A program made the translations under genes and the position numbers. From positions 372,001-436,000 of the forward strand of contig NOWV01000021.1 in NCBI GenBank assembly GCA_003344405.1: a DNA stretch of 64,000 nucleotides, in the 5' to 3' direction. This stretch comes from Trichoplax sp. H2. Its lineage: Eukaryota > Placozoa > Uniplacotomia > Trichoplacea. Shown one piece after another: positions 51,901-64,000 of this stretch. The notes beneath the pieces are model-generated. The model was not told the DNA's origin. It saw only the letters and a list, made by a program, of their open reading frames with translations, and searched no databases. Position 1 is the stretch's first letter. Each line of letters opens with the position of its first letter.

Positions 51901-54414
51901 TTTGATATTGATCGTTATTGTATGACAGATAGCAGTAAGATGATTCAAGTTCTAGTTGATGATAGTTGAATTAGACAACCGACGAGCTTAGATTAAGATT
52001 AAGTATGAGTAACAGATTCAAAATATTTACAGATAGAAAAGTTATGTAAGGAACATCTCAGTTCGAGATGTTTCTCCTAGTAAGGTACAATAATAATACT
52101 ATTGTTGTTTACAAATTAGACGGTTCCTATATAAACGGGAACATTTAAGTTGAGTGGGGTGGTAAAAAGTTGTAGATGTATCTTTGCTAATAAAAGTTTC
52201 ATCTTTAGAGTATTTTGCTGTGTGTGTTTAATGTTAAGTAAAAGGGCGTTTAAGTCAATAGCTACTTATAGACTTTTACTGCACGTTACCTTGTCGCAGA
52301 AGTGAAATTGTGACATGCATACATACTGTGGATCAGTATGGAGCAAAATTAAATTTTCCAAATTGTTAAAATTTAGCAATTTTATATACGAAATCAACCT
52401 TGTCCTCCTGTAATTTAGACAACAACCAAAATGCACTAAGTGTTCATATACTTATAGAAATAGGCATTACCGGTAATTAATTAGTAACATTCATAGCAAA
52501 GGTTTAACCTTTGGAAATGTCTATACACGCATACAGATGAAAGTAAAGCTCAAATATCTTAGGTTATAAATAGTTTATGAAACTGTGAATTCAATAAAAG
52601 TTAACAAGTTTTGTCGCGCAAAATTAAAATGTAATACTGACGTCCAAGCTTAACGGCGTGCATTTAATACGTATACTGTATCATGATTTTCCGCTTTAAA
52701 AGTTATAAATTTGGAGTGGATTTCAATTATAGTTAATATCCAATATTGGTATCAATGGGTACACTAGTATTTACATAATATACTAAATCAAGTTATTAAT
52801 TATATATGTAAGTATAGGCGGTATTTACTTATAACGAGTATATTTACCGAATTATACTGGATGGTTATAGTCAGAGCCATAGAGCTCCATTTCAGGTGAA
52901 TTTAACGTTATTAAATACTGCATATGAAATGCTAAAAACTGCATAGTCTTTAGTAAAACCAATAATTCTGAAGTATGTCTATGGCTGAATTATCGTCAGC
53001 ATCTTAGAACGTTTTCACATATTTCACAAGAGTTGTTAGAGTCTCGACGTTTTGCGTAGAATTCTTTGTACACTTTGTTTCAATTACCCTACCTATATAT
53101 TATAAATTGATATTTCTAAATAAAACATCAAAGAGTTCTACGCAAAATGAAAAAGGATTAATGATCAATTCGTACCCTTACTATATTGGCCACTGGTTTG
53201 CCTATCCTGGAAATTATAAACCTTACTGTATATCTCGAAAAACGTATCCGTAGGACAGTAAGGAAAGCCATTGCCGTCACAGAATGATCACAACAATTTT
53301 GCTACGGTTACGTTAGTCACAATACTGGTAGAATAAACCTCCCTTTAGCTTACTTTAGCTCAAGATAGAACAAAATGGTCCTTTTATTGATTTAGCTGCA
53401 TAATCAAGAGCAACATTTTCCGTAGTAAAATTGACTTGATCTGTAGTAGTTTACAAGAGCATGATCGTAATAGTGACTATGACTAGCAGGCTTAGCAGAA
53501 TTAAATATTAATCGCATCAATCGTGAACCAAATTGTATCGAATACTGATCCTTCTACTTTAATACTATGCAGTTCTTAATTCATAGTCTTGTTCATTTTA
53601 ACCCTATGCATGTAAGTCGTAAGAATCTGTCCACAATTCCACATATCATGTTGTACACTGTCCAGTACTGTAAGGTCTTTAAGCTTGTGGACTTCTCTAT
53701 TTAAAAGTCCATGACACTGTCATAATATATCACTTTGGGTAGTCTAACTTCATATCTTCCGTCTCTTCCATTATTTTCTCTAGCAAAGTTGTAGTAGAGC
53801 AGTACTTCACTATACGCATAACTACAGTATACCAAAAGAAACATTTTTACCACTTTAGAATCAATTAAGGATTTGATTTTCTAGATCAAATATCGCCAAT
53901 CTAGGTGACAAATATGAAAATTTATTAGAATCAAGGATGATTCTCCTTATTCCAATTGCACTATTTTATGCGTCATGAGCCCTGCACAAATGCCGTGCGT
54001 CAAAGCGGAGTAAAACTGCTTTAAATGTGCAATTAACTTCGTCGAGTAGGAAATTCTTAGTCCAAATATCATCGGAAAAGGCCGACGTTGTCGATAGGAG
54101 AGTAGGGGGCTTCTTAGGCGGTCTCTTTCTAGTACTGTAGCAGCCTATGTTATAACACGTATACCACCCTTCAATCCTTATACTGTGACTAGTCTTAAGC
54201 AGTACACTTTGAGCCCCTACCCAGAGTACAGTACTGAAGCTCTATCGTAAAGTAGACTACCACGCATGATTTCATTCACAACCAAGAGGAAAGTTATTTT
54301 AATCATCGCCGATTCGCTATCGTCTTGGAAAACATTACTTACTCCTATGACGATAGATTGACCGTTTGTACACCTTGTAGTGCAAGATTAGAAATTCAAG
54401 AGCAATTGAAAAGA
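48972..54414. other. Long gene-poor stretch between GPCR and MOCS3
   Basis: I found no supported multi-exon gene in 5.4 kb. It holds an 18-bp imperfect inverted repeat (TTTGCGTAGAATTCTTTG and a one-mismatch complement) at about 53050-53150, and two small unassigned open frames near 49700 and 50486-50587. The GPCR promoter must lie just above 48971. The MOCS3 5' region is below 54415, in a locally less AT-rich zone from about 54060. Confidence 0.5.
49636..49791 (-). CDS. Unassigned small frame with a signal-peptide-like start (51 aa)
   Basis: From ATG 49791 the protein starts with charged residues, then has a hydrophobic run MLLSILISIIFL at 12-23 and small residues VSS, followed directly by Lys-Arg and QSLPF. 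That resembles a secretory signal followed by a dibasic-flanked peptide, as in neuropeptide precursors. A donor (TTT|GTATTA) after ...RALKF would allow further exons. An upstream in-frame ATG at 49854 would bury the signal. There is no homology I recognise, and it could be chance in AT-rich DNA. Confidence 0.22.
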   Translation of the reverse strand: MDRLHLKLDRGMLLSILISIIFLKGVSSKRQSLPFRALKFVLCFARTFLLT

Positions 54415-57400
54415 ATGGAAAAGGGGCTTAATCGATATGAAATCAAACGATACAGCCGACATTTACTTTTACCTCAGCTCGGTGTCATTGGCCAGCAAAA
54501 AATCAACCAAGGCAAAGTATTGATTGTAGGTGCTGGAGGTTTGGGATGTCCGGCAGCGTTATATTTAACCTCTTCTGGTGTAGGTAAGAGCAATTGGCAT
54601 GGCGTAGGATATCATCAAGGATGATAGAGTTCATTTTGTACAATCAACAGCTTAGATAAGGCATGATAAGAGTTATGAATGGATGCTTGATTACCATCAT
54701 CATCGTAGAACTAGCATGCTGTATTCGATCAACAGTGAATGAATGAATTAAACGAAAGCTGAAAGAGCGAGTAAACTATACGTGTATAGAGATAACTATC
54801 AACGGCAACATTACATACATCGATCATAAAAATAGCCTCGAGTTGATTCTTGCAATCTTGAAATGTATCCGCTTGTAGCATAGATATATAATACACCACA
54901 GTACTATCAATCACAATCTAGCCCCTACTGTAACAATATGATTTACCCGAAATGACTGTAGTTGAAAGAGAGAACAGACATAAAATATTAATCTGCTCGT
55001 GAAATAATTATGAGCATAGACTACTAGATCACGTCTGATATTATTTAGTAGTACATTGCAACAACTTTAATGGCTAACGTCAGTATATTTAATAAGAATA
55101 ATAATTAATTAGAGGCAGAGACACTTATGTGTGCAATATTCTCTATATACTTACAAGTACACGCTCGTAGACATACTTTTATAGTTAGTATAGAATTACA
55201 TACTTCTCGTTAGATACATGCACATCTTCAAATCAATCAATTAGGCAAACATACTTTATCATAATGGATACACCTGCAATCTCAATCATTAGTCGGTAAT
55301 GTACAGTATTTGGATAATTCCCAACATTTTTACATCGAACGACTGCTATTTAATGAATCACTAGACATACCAATTCAATATCCATTTATATTTACAAATA
55401 ACTTATTGCTTAGCTATTAATGACGCATATGATCAATTTCTTTCCCTAGGTACAATCGGTATAGTGGATTATGATGTAGTGGAATTGGATAACCTACATC
55501 GGCAAATTCTGCATAGAGAGAATAAATTAGGCACACCTAAATGTCTATCTGCGACACAGTCTATGCAAGAGTCAGTAGCCAATGCCAATACTGTACATCC
55601 TAAATTAGGATCTTTGTCATAACTCAGTCTATTCGACAATTACTACAAATGTCATCATAGAAGATCTATAAAAGCAAATCTACTAAGATCTTAATTAATC
55701 TTGATTATGCCTAACAAATAATAAGTTTATTCATTCACTAGATTAAATTCAACGATCAAGTGTCTTCCTTACCAGTTGCAATTGGATAGCCAAAATGCAA
55801 TAGAAATTATTTCTAAATATCCTATATTACAAATCCACTGCTTAAAGTGATCTCTCATTATAATAACTTATATTTTTCATATTCGATACCAATTCTGCCT
55901 TTGCCGCTAATATTACGTAATCTATAATCACAAATGTTATTACCTTAATTCACCCTTTTATTGATATCACGTATGATATTGTATTGGATTGTACAGATAA
56001 TGTTGCTACAAGATATCTACTTAATGATGCTTGCGTCTTATGCAAAAAACCGTTAATTTCTGGCAGTGCCTTAAGATTTGAAGGCCAACTAACTGTATAT
56101 AATTGTAATAATGGGCCTTGCTATCGATGCTTATTCCCTACTCCTCCGCCCCCAGAAACTGTCACAAACTGTTCGGATGGGGGTGTGCTCGGCGTAGGTA
56201 TGAATGTAAAGAGTAAAACATTTGTTCTCACATAGCTTAATCACTACTGAATTTTACCAAAACCGAAACATTTATATTAACGTGGCAAAAAATTGTATGA
56301 TATTTATGATATACTGTATGTGTACAGATTAGTAGCGATAGCTCATTAACACCCGAAATGTATTCCGGTAATCAATTGCTAATTTACACCTTTTATTTAA
56401 CAGTGATTTGAAGGTAATATGTAAATTGTTTCATCTAAAATCTAATGCACGTAAAATTATAAATGGATAACAATGACAATCTTTATAGAAATAATCAATC
56501 AAAATCTCTATGTTAATCAATTAATTATTGCCTATACTTAGTTCCCGGTATTATAGGTCTTAATCAAGCCTTAGAAGCCATAAAAATTCTGACTGGATTA
56601 CAACGTATCTTTTTAATCTTATTGTTGCAATGGAGTCACTACTGTACTTATAATACTGTATTTATATTAACTGTAGTATAGCCAATGAAATACTTTATAA
56701 ATTGCTGCCAGAACTAAATCCAAGTTAATAACTACACTATTTTCAATGCTTATTAATTTTACTATCTACAGCCTATAAATACTTATAGCCGTTATGTTAG
56801 TGCCTGGAAATTTTTCAATTACTTTCTTTGACTTTAATCTTGATATTTCTCAAATTCAGCTGCATATTCACAACGTATGCTACTGTTTGACGCATCGAGT
56901 GGCTCTTATCATGTATTCAAGTTAAGAAATCGTCGGCCAACTTGTCCTTTATGTGGTGATAACCCTACTATTCATGAGCTCCAGGATTATGTCCAGTTTT
57001 GTAAAGCCTCAGCAACAGATAAGGTATCGCCAATAGATATATTCATTATACGCACAAATCAAATTCTATATAAACTACATCACTTTAAATCGGTCTACCT
57101 AGTACAAAATTGTAGTCTCAATTTCTTTTAGGCACGTCAAATTGAGTTACTGACACCGGAGGAAAGGATCTCAGTTGATGTAAATTGCTTTATTAATACA
57201 TTGATATGGTTACTTTCACGAGTAATGTCATCTAAAATATTACTTTTGATTGACAGGATTATAAAAAAATTTATGATGAAGGTCAAAATCATGTACTATT
57301 GGATGTTCGCGAAGAAGTAGAATACAACATATGTCGCCTACCGCAATCTATTAATATCCACCAATATCTCATAACAAACGATCTACTATCGATTTTAAAT

Positions 57401-57932
57401 CAAATTGTATTACAGTATATGATAAAATTAAAGCAAAATCCTAGTTTTATCCTTAGCTATTACTACATATTCCGCTATCTCAAATCGATAAACGTACTGA
57501 TGAATTCCGTAAAATTATCAATGATGCCATTAAAGATGACTCCTTCGACAAGCGTAATGCTTACCCAGGTAAATCAGTATTCCATGTCTACATTAAAGTC
57601 CATCGTAGTACCAACGACAAAATTGGCTATTGTCCTTTTATACACCCAAATAAGACTCTGGTTATAGAAATTTTAATATTATCATTATGCAGCTATAAAT
57701 TTATCTAATAGTAGCACGTATCGTATTATAATGCTCCTTTTCAGTTAATATAGATAATTTTTAATTCAATATAGTTTACGTAGTGTGTCATCACGGCAAT
57801 GATTCTCAAAAAGCAATAAAAAGACTACAAGAAATAATCTCGGATTGGGAGCAAAATATTATATATAAAGATATCGAAGGAGGCCTTGACTATTGGGCTA
57901 AAATTGTTGATAATGAATTTCCAGAATACTAA
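54415..57932 (+). CDS. MOCS3: Adenylyltransferase and sulfurtransferase MOCS3/Uba4 (10 exons, 407 aa)
   Basis: Exons: 54415-54583, 55450-55570, 55742-55816, 55971-56197, 56542-56604, 56860-57023, 57132-57179, 57257-57353, 57467-57568, 57775-57932. This cytosolic enzyme adenylates and then thiocarboxylates MOCS2A (molybdenum cofactor) and URM1 (tRNA thiolation). The E1-like domain has the ATP loop GAGGLGCP (39-46), [13 protein letters not shown], and the conserved Cys189 in TVTNCSDGG. Zinc cysteines are C172/C175 and C247/C250. The C-terminal rhodanese domain, from about 290, has [16 protein letters not shown] and the active Cys360 in [10 protein letters not shown]. It ends FPEY, as the human protein ends FPQY. 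Human MOCS3 is 460 aa and intronless. Introns 3 and 8 are AT-AC. The start is the first in-frame ATG; the frame is open back to 54256 without another ATG, so a 5' exon may be missing. Confidence 0.94.
55817..55970 (+). other. U12-type AT-AC intron 3 of MOCS3
   Basis: No GT-AG pair joins exons 3 and 4. The donor ATATCCTAT fits the minor-spliceosome consensus, TACCTTAAT at 55941-55949 fits its branch site, and the intron ends ATATCAC. Joining AA|G restores Lys-Tyr-Asp in exact alignment with the family ([12 protein letters not shown]). Confidence 0.88.
57354..57466 (+). other. U12-type AT-AC intron 8 of MOCS3
   Basis: The donor is ATATCCACC. The branch-like ATCCTTAGC at 57450-57457 places the adenosine 11 nt before the terminal AC (TTACTAC). 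Joining A|AT gives SINIPLSQI, matching human ALHIPL. No GT-AG alternative keeps the frame. Confidence 0.82.
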
Positions 57933-59031
57933 CCCAACAGCGTTGTAAGTATATCAAGACCTAATTTCTATTGTGTAGTACTACATTGTAGAATCTATAT
58001 TGCTTAGTTGCCAATTAACCTTTTTTATGCCTGCATATTATTCATATTGCAATGATAATCATTTAGTAACACAGTATATTTGATCCCTGCACGTGCATAC
58101 GTTCGTTATTTCTCGACTTTAATAAGAAAAAATAACTTTAGCATCATATTTTTGTACATTCCATTACAGCAGATACTGTATGGTAACATTAAAAGGAATC
58201 ATGCTTAAAGATCGGAAGCGACGACGCAAAACTGAGTATTGTACAGCATAATCAAAGAATTATCTTAACGTGGAATATCTGATTATACTACGATCATACA
58301 ATCATATTCTATGTGCTATTGTTGTTTAATAGTGGTAATGAAAAATAAATGCAATTGTTATCAACTATGTTTCCTAAGGTAATGATGACAACATTTTGTT
58401 CATCAATTATTATAATTCCAATAATATGACTAAATTAAAATTTAAACTTTTTATTTGAATCGCTTATATTAACAAACTGAAAAGCTGCTAAGATAGCGGG
58501 AAAGTGTGATATATTAGTTTAAAATTACACATAAAAAATACATGTCAAACCACACGCTTGCAGAGACCAATACAAAGCAAGCTCAAAGGTAGTAAATAAA
58601 TTCATGATTTACAGTATACATCCATTAATGCATTACAATTTTATCGTACAGTATGCCTACTTGTGCATGATCTACTAAATACTAACACGATTTAGCAATC
58701 TTGACACAGATGGCTCATGAAAATCTGCTAACCGTTGAAGGTGAGCCATTTCGTATTACTGTGTTCACAATTAACTTATAAGCAACTTTCATGATATTAA
58801 AAACAAGGCATTCTAGAAGATATTACAGTAATAAAAATTGGCTTACTGATGTCTTAATTATTAGATGATTAATTATATTATTATTATTACTATTAAACAT
58901 ATCAATCGATATATAGATTGTGCTAGTGTAATAACTTGGTCAATTTTATAAGTAGTTAGCTTTCGCTTTCGGTATTAGTTATAGCAGAAGCTACATAGCA
59001 GTCTTTTTCATCTTAAAATAAAGTTATAATA
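57933..59031. other. Convergent intergenic region (MOCS3 / PH gene)
   Basis: No supported gene. An isolated exon-like string at 58710-58740 (ATG start, GTGAGC donor, MAHENLLTVE) has no partner exon that I can find. Confidence 0.5.
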
Positions 59032-61338
59032 TTACACTGCACTAGCAAAAGATTTGCACAGGTTATAGATGTTGCAAAGAACAGCTAAACTGAACAGGTA
59101 TTCATTGTATAATACAAGCTTGAGATTGATCGGTGGTATTACCAGTAGCTTTAGCAAAGCAAATTGCTTGCATCCATTCATTTTGATCGTCTCGATTACA
59201 AGCATGGATATAGTATATCCGTTTACTTTTATGTGGTTTAATACAAAAACAAAATTCCTTCTTATCGATGCTACTTTCAGCTAATTCACAGCCTTCTAGC
59301 TCTAAACTCTTTATTAAATCCTAAATAAAATACATAAATAACGTCTAAATACAGGAGCATATATGTTAGGCTATCGTAATTAGCTACGCGAATTTTATCA
59401 AATAATATTTATTCTTAATTTCTGCTTCCAAGATGCTTAAAAAATGTATAGAATTACTATATTGTATATACGTAAATGCTGTAATCAATATAAAAGGACG
59501 ACATAAGATAACAACTGTAAGAAATCAACAATTAACAAGCAAGTACTGTAAGTAATCAAGTAATGTAATTTACTATAACCTTAACAATAGTAACTTAGCA
59601 TATGTATATTGCAATAATACGATGGATATGAGGCTAATACGTACTATCCCATGAACTATTAATCATCGTTCTATCTGTTAGCATATATCTATTCGGTATC
59701 GGTAATGGATATTCTATGATGGCAAACGTAAACTTAAACTATTAATAATTAATATCGCAATCTGGAACCTCAATTGAGTTATATTCGTTGCATCTCTATA
59801 CTCATGAGCTCAATATCTAACTATATTAATGATTTATGAACTGTTGCGATAATGAAATTGTAGACAATACATTATTATTGGGTTAGTGATACATTTTGCC
59901 ATAGATAGATATTGTCTGCTACAGTTACCTAGATTCCAATTTTCTAAATTGTAATATGAGTACATATCTTTTACTTTTTAATATGATCTATGCTAATACT
60001 ATCATGATAATTGATAGCTCGACGTAGTTTACATTATACATACGGAATCACAAATTACACCTTTTATGCGATAAATATAAAATTACTGCTAGAAATCAAG
60101 ATAATAAATTAGGACTGTATACGGCACTTTACACTATACTTTCAATATTTTAATAGGTTGGTAAGATTTTGCGTACTACATTGTGTTAGACTACATCAAT
60201 TTGAATTAGTATATGGTATTAACAATCAAGATATTAAATTAGTAAGCATACTGTACAATTACCTGCATCGTTAAAGCTGATGCATTTATTGAACTGATTG
60301 CATTAAATTAGACGACAGTTTTTACGCCTACAGCATAAATATTATAGCTATAAAAGATCCTCATCAGTCCGTCCTAATTATGATGGCGCTATATTTAAAT
60401 TACTGGCAGCCTTTTACTCTTGATATGTAATATTTGCTACCGATATAGTATGTACTTTATAAATAACTTTCGTTATTTATTCTATCAACTACTATACACT
60501 AGATATTTACCCTAACTGGTATTAATCACCAATATAGCGCTTCTGTATATTCGTATAGTGATAATCATTGAAATTACTGATTGAATCTTTATGATTTACT
60601 CCGATGCCGTTAATTAACGGGTACCAGTTTTAACTGTAGCAAATAGTGAAAAATACTGCATTACGGTGGTTTTGTTTTTACCCTTTACTCTTAACGAAAC
60701 TATCCATGTTATACTTTAGCAAATAGTAGTCAAAATTGTTTCAATCTCTAACAGCACTCTCAAGCAATATTCCAGACAACTACTGTACCGTATTTTAGCA
60801 AATGGTTCAAGATTATTTCAATTACTATATGTATCCATTTTTCTTGCTCTAGACTGTGTTAACCGGTAGTACTCTACTTTCGTTAATAGCAAAAATTTAA
60901 ATGGTTCAAAAAGCAAATAAAAAAATTATAAGATTTAAAATTTTGTAAGTATTACTTTGCTTGAGGTGAATAATAACAATCCTTATTAAAAAATATAAAG
61001 ATGTAATTTTAGTCTGTATGATATTTAATTAACTTACTAGTTAAAGTCCATTAGTGAGTGTACTAACCTTTTTTAAATAGTCTATCAACTATGTCAAACA
61101 GTTTATTGGTTGAAAAAGATTTACTGACATACAAAATGTATCATTATCCCTATATCGAAAAATGATTATGGCGATTACTTTATTATATCAGTCATTAATC
61201 TTATACCTGTTCACTCTCTCCATAGTATAGTTTAGTATCTTTCAATCGAAACCATAACTTTTTCCATTTATGAGCAACAAAATTACTATGCCGCTTATAC
61301 AACCAACCTTCTTTATGACTATTACCGGATTCCTCCAT
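59032..61338 (-). CDS. Small pleckstrin-homology domain protein (3 exons, 120 aa)
   Basis: Exons: 61207-61338, 59143-59320, 59032-59084; GT-AG and in phase, with a 1.9-kb first intron. Almost the whole protein is one PH domain, a phosphoinositide- or protein-binding membrane-targeting fold. Strand 1 is KEGWLYKRH (9-17), then HKWKKLWFRLKD and LYYGES. Exon 2 continues with LEGCELAESS, FCFCIKPHKSKRIYYIHA, and the C-terminal helix with the invariant Trp93 (DDQNEWMQAICFAKA). The sequence style (GWLYK..., KWKK-W-LK) resembles the CNK/IPCEF1 PH group, but that is only a resemblance. The last exon (17 residues) rests on splice signals alone. The frame is open upstream of ATG 61338, so a longer N-terminus is possible. 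Confidence 0.8.
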
Positions 61339-61700
61339 ATTGGTCGTCGATTTTTTACCGGTAAAAAATCTAAAATGTACAATTGATTTGATTAATAATC
61401 AGCTAAGGATTGTGAATATTCATCAATATTTTATGCTTTTTAAAATGTTCTTCGAAAGTGAAAAATGAAAGTCATTACCGATAGTTATTTCAACTAGTCT
61501 AATATAAACAATTTTTGACAGCTTATTCTAGGCTAATATTTTCCATTTGATACTTCTTGACAACGACTCTGATTATTCATAATTTCAAGATGTAAAGAAG
61601 TCATTCCTCAGAGCAGGTTCATAGCTAAAGTAATGTTATTTTTGACATGATAAAATCGTCATTTTAAGGAATAGATTATACTCTAGTCTACCATTTTTCG
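61339..61700. promoter_or_regulatory. Upstream region of the PH gene
   Basis: By position this should hold the PH gene promoter. No recognisable element is seen. Confidence 0.3.
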
Positions 61701-62960
61701 CGCATCGCCTCCATTGCATCACTCATGTCTACGTATGGTCTTCCGCTAATGAATAAAATTATCTAGAGTATTAATGTAAAGGAGTTAGGTCCATCAATAG
61801 AATATAGATGATCAATTTTATACTAATTTTGTCGCTATGACACAGTTATCCCTGGAGATTGCCTTTTGTATCTAAGCCGACTTTTAATCTTGGTTATAGA
61901 CCATTTGCTCATGAACTGAACATCTATGGTCTTAATATAATGGAGTTACTATGTTTAGTAAACTACACATCATCTGAAGTAGCAGTATTTTTATCGCTAT
62001 GATAGCAGCACTATCCTACGAATGCTTCTTTGTGCATCTATTTCAATTTACAATCCTGATTGCATTAAATACTTTCCATCCGCTCCCTTTACTCAATCGT
62101 ATCATCCGTGATCTTAGTTTAAGTTGGTTTGCCTTCTTATAGGCTATAAATCATCTAATCACGGCTGATTTTTTACTCCCATGATACCGTATCCTGTGAA
62201 ATACATCTAATTTCTACTTATTTTAACCTCTGATCTTGATTGTATTAACATCTTCTATTGCTACCTTTCACCAAGGATTAGAATAACTCATGATGTTAAT
62301 ATCACTAAGTTAGTCGTTTAATCATTTCTTAATCAATTGCATTAATGCTTCGTCGCTAAGATACTCTGAAATGGATCTTTTCTACCTATCTATTTTAGCT
62401 TTCGATCTTGGTAACGTTAACATTTTCTATCCGCTACCTCTTACCTATAACTAATATCATTTATGATCTTGATATAAGCGAGCTGGCCTATTCCATAGGC
62501 TGTAAATCATTTACAGTAGTAATATTTCGTCGCCAAGGTGTGTTACCCAATAGCATGGATCGTGGCGTTTGAAAACTACTTTCAGTTATGATCTGGATTG
62601 CATAAATACGTCATACTTTCCATCTGCTATCTTTTTACTCGTAGTTTTAATTCCTAGCAGTCTTAGTTAATACAAAGCGGTTCGTTCCCCAATAGACGAT
62701 AGCTGATCTATATTAACAGCATTTTCGTCGCTATGATATCGTTATCCTACGAAGTAGTTCATTTTATTTGTGTTTATTTCAATTTTCTATTCTCAATTGT
62801 ATTAATACTTTCTACTCTCTATCTGACAAACTGCAATTACCGACAATTTTACTGTCGAGAAGTCAAATTTCCTGAAAAACTCTACTTCTACGGTAATAGC
62901 ATTTTCACTGGTATGACCCCGTTATTCTGCGGAAGTGATTATACAGTCATAGAGAAGCGA
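61700..62960. repeat. Degenerate satellite, about 180-bp period
   Basis: The string CGTCGCTATGATACCGTTATCCTACG, in diverged forms, recurs near 61831, 61991, 62176, 62352, 62529, 62728 and 62906. It is followed each time by a pyrimidine-rich ATTGCATTAATACTTTC-like block. The 76-codon open frame at 62733-62963 lies in one copy and is not a gene. Confidence 0.75.
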
Positions 62961-64000
62961 TGATAAAGTGTTGATAACAGTAATTGAGAGATCGAAGGTG
63001 CTGCTTAATGATTAACTAGATTTACTTCTAAAAGCAAATATGATGATAGAATAAAACAGTCGTGAAAAACGTCTTTGATTATCATAAAACTGATGAAGAT
63101 GAATAAAAAAGCCAAACCATTACTGCCTGATCTATACTTGAGGATGTATTAACATGCAGGTATGATTAATTAATTTTAACTAGTTAACCGATGATAACTT
63201 ATAACGGAACTGGTCTATGTTACCATTAATATCACAACGGTGATATCGATAAAGAGTGATACTCCCATCTATTTCGTCAAGATTAATACCAGTAACAAGA
63301 ACTAAGTAAAACAAAATTAGAGATGGAGAAGCACTTACCAGCAATTAGCAAAGTAAAGCTTAAATCTTGTCCAATCCCGATAGCAAAGGGAAATCAGCGT
63401 TTAGACAACTGGCGATTGCCTACAAGCTCTAATGTGCACTGTGATTATTACTGCGATGATATACTGTTGTACGTATAGGTTAGAGTATAGAATTACTAAT
63501 TACCCTATTTCAGTTTTCTATACTATCTGCAATCTCATAATGATTGCTTTACTCAATACAATAGACTGTAGCTAGGGCAGGTAGTATTCCATGAGTATGC
63601 ATATTATTATAATATGATCATGGTTACAGTTCCGGATCTCTCTTCTACCATTAATATAACCAGTATTACTATCAATTATATAGTTAACTGATAGCAACTG
63701 TGACAACAGTACTAACCACTGGCTGTACAAATAAGGTTATAATTTTTAATCAATACAAACTAGATCAGGGTTGGGCTTATTTCTATTATTTTGGTTGATA
63801 GGTGGGGAGTCAAAAGTATAATATTCGTAAGGGCTATATTTAACTACCCAGTCCCACCCAAGTAAAAGGAAGGGCCGTGACGTGGATAATAATAAAAAAC
63901 ACATGTATGGTCTTTTAGTAATTTATTCAAATCTCTATATCATAAAATCTACTCGTTAACGAATGTTAAAGCTTAAAACAAATGTATAGAGATAGATGAC
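62961..64000. other. Anonymous sequence at the right edge
   Basis: AT-rich sequence with one small ATG-initiated frame at 63323-63478 (51 codons, KHLPAISKVK..., rich in Lys, Cys and Tyr). It has no recognisable homology and is of doubtful reality. Nothing else is supported. Confidence 0.4.

Noticed and set aside
55561-55600. Apparent frameshift between MOCS3 exons 2 and 3
   Set aside because: It resolves with a normal GTCAGT donor at 55571, which restores E-L-N-S and the family spacing.
58710-58740. Exon-like ATG...GTGAGC string after MOCS3
   Set aside because: No in-phase downstream exon could be found on the plus strand.

Overview
This is nuclear DNA of an animal. It is very AT-rich, carries spliced genes with GT-AG introns mostly of about 45-900 bp, and uses the standard genetic code. 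Its proteins are recognisable orthologues of vertebrate ones. Gene order, short introns, dense exons and an intronless GPCR suggest an early-branching metazoan, most likely a placozoan (Trichoplax/Hoilungia type). That placement is inference and is not proven by the window. There are no bacterial operons, phages, CRISPR arrays or tRNA/rRNA genes. All exon models were made by hand: every junction was checked for splice dinucleotides and reading phase, and each modelled coding sum is divisible by three.

Layout, left to right. 1-2960: intergenic. 2961-10509 (+): 20-exon gene for a 775-residue EF-hand protein with repeated HF-LGSD motifs, probably axonemal. 10967-18260 (-): complete 27-exon RPAP1, 1352 residues, an RNA polymerase II assembly factor. 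20048-20527 (-): intronless TSPO. 21046-22167: nine-copy minisatellite between the divergent TSPO and reticulon genes. 23000-27073 (+): 8-exon reticulon, 317 residues. 28420-41139 (-): WDR62/MAPKBP1 orthologue, 44 exons and 1486 codons, lacking only its first exon(s). 41140-47000: several satellite arrays and a foldback element. 48009-48971 (-): intronless rhodopsin-like GPCR. 49000-54400: mostly empty. 54415-57932 (+): 10-exon MOCS3/Uba4, 407 residues, with two U12-type AT-AC introns. 59032-61338 (-): 3-exon gene for a 120-residue PH-domain protein. 61339-64000: degenerate satellite and anonymous sequence.

The genes do not form a functional cluster. They are housekeeping (RPAP1, MOCS3), membrane or organelle (TSPO, reticulon), centrosome/JNK scaffold (WDR62/MAPKBP1), cilium (EF-hand protein), and signalling (GPCR, PH protein) genes that happen to be neighbours. 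RPAP1 is convergent with the EF-hand gene, and the WDR gene is convergent with reticulon. TSPO and reticulon are divergent.

The most unusual points are: two AT-AC minor-spliceosome introns in one gene; a recent in-frame tandem exon duplication in the WDR scaffold; a broken coding fragment inside an EF-hand gene intron; a long foldback element that interrupts a satellite; and two neighbouring satellites, one a shortened form of the other.
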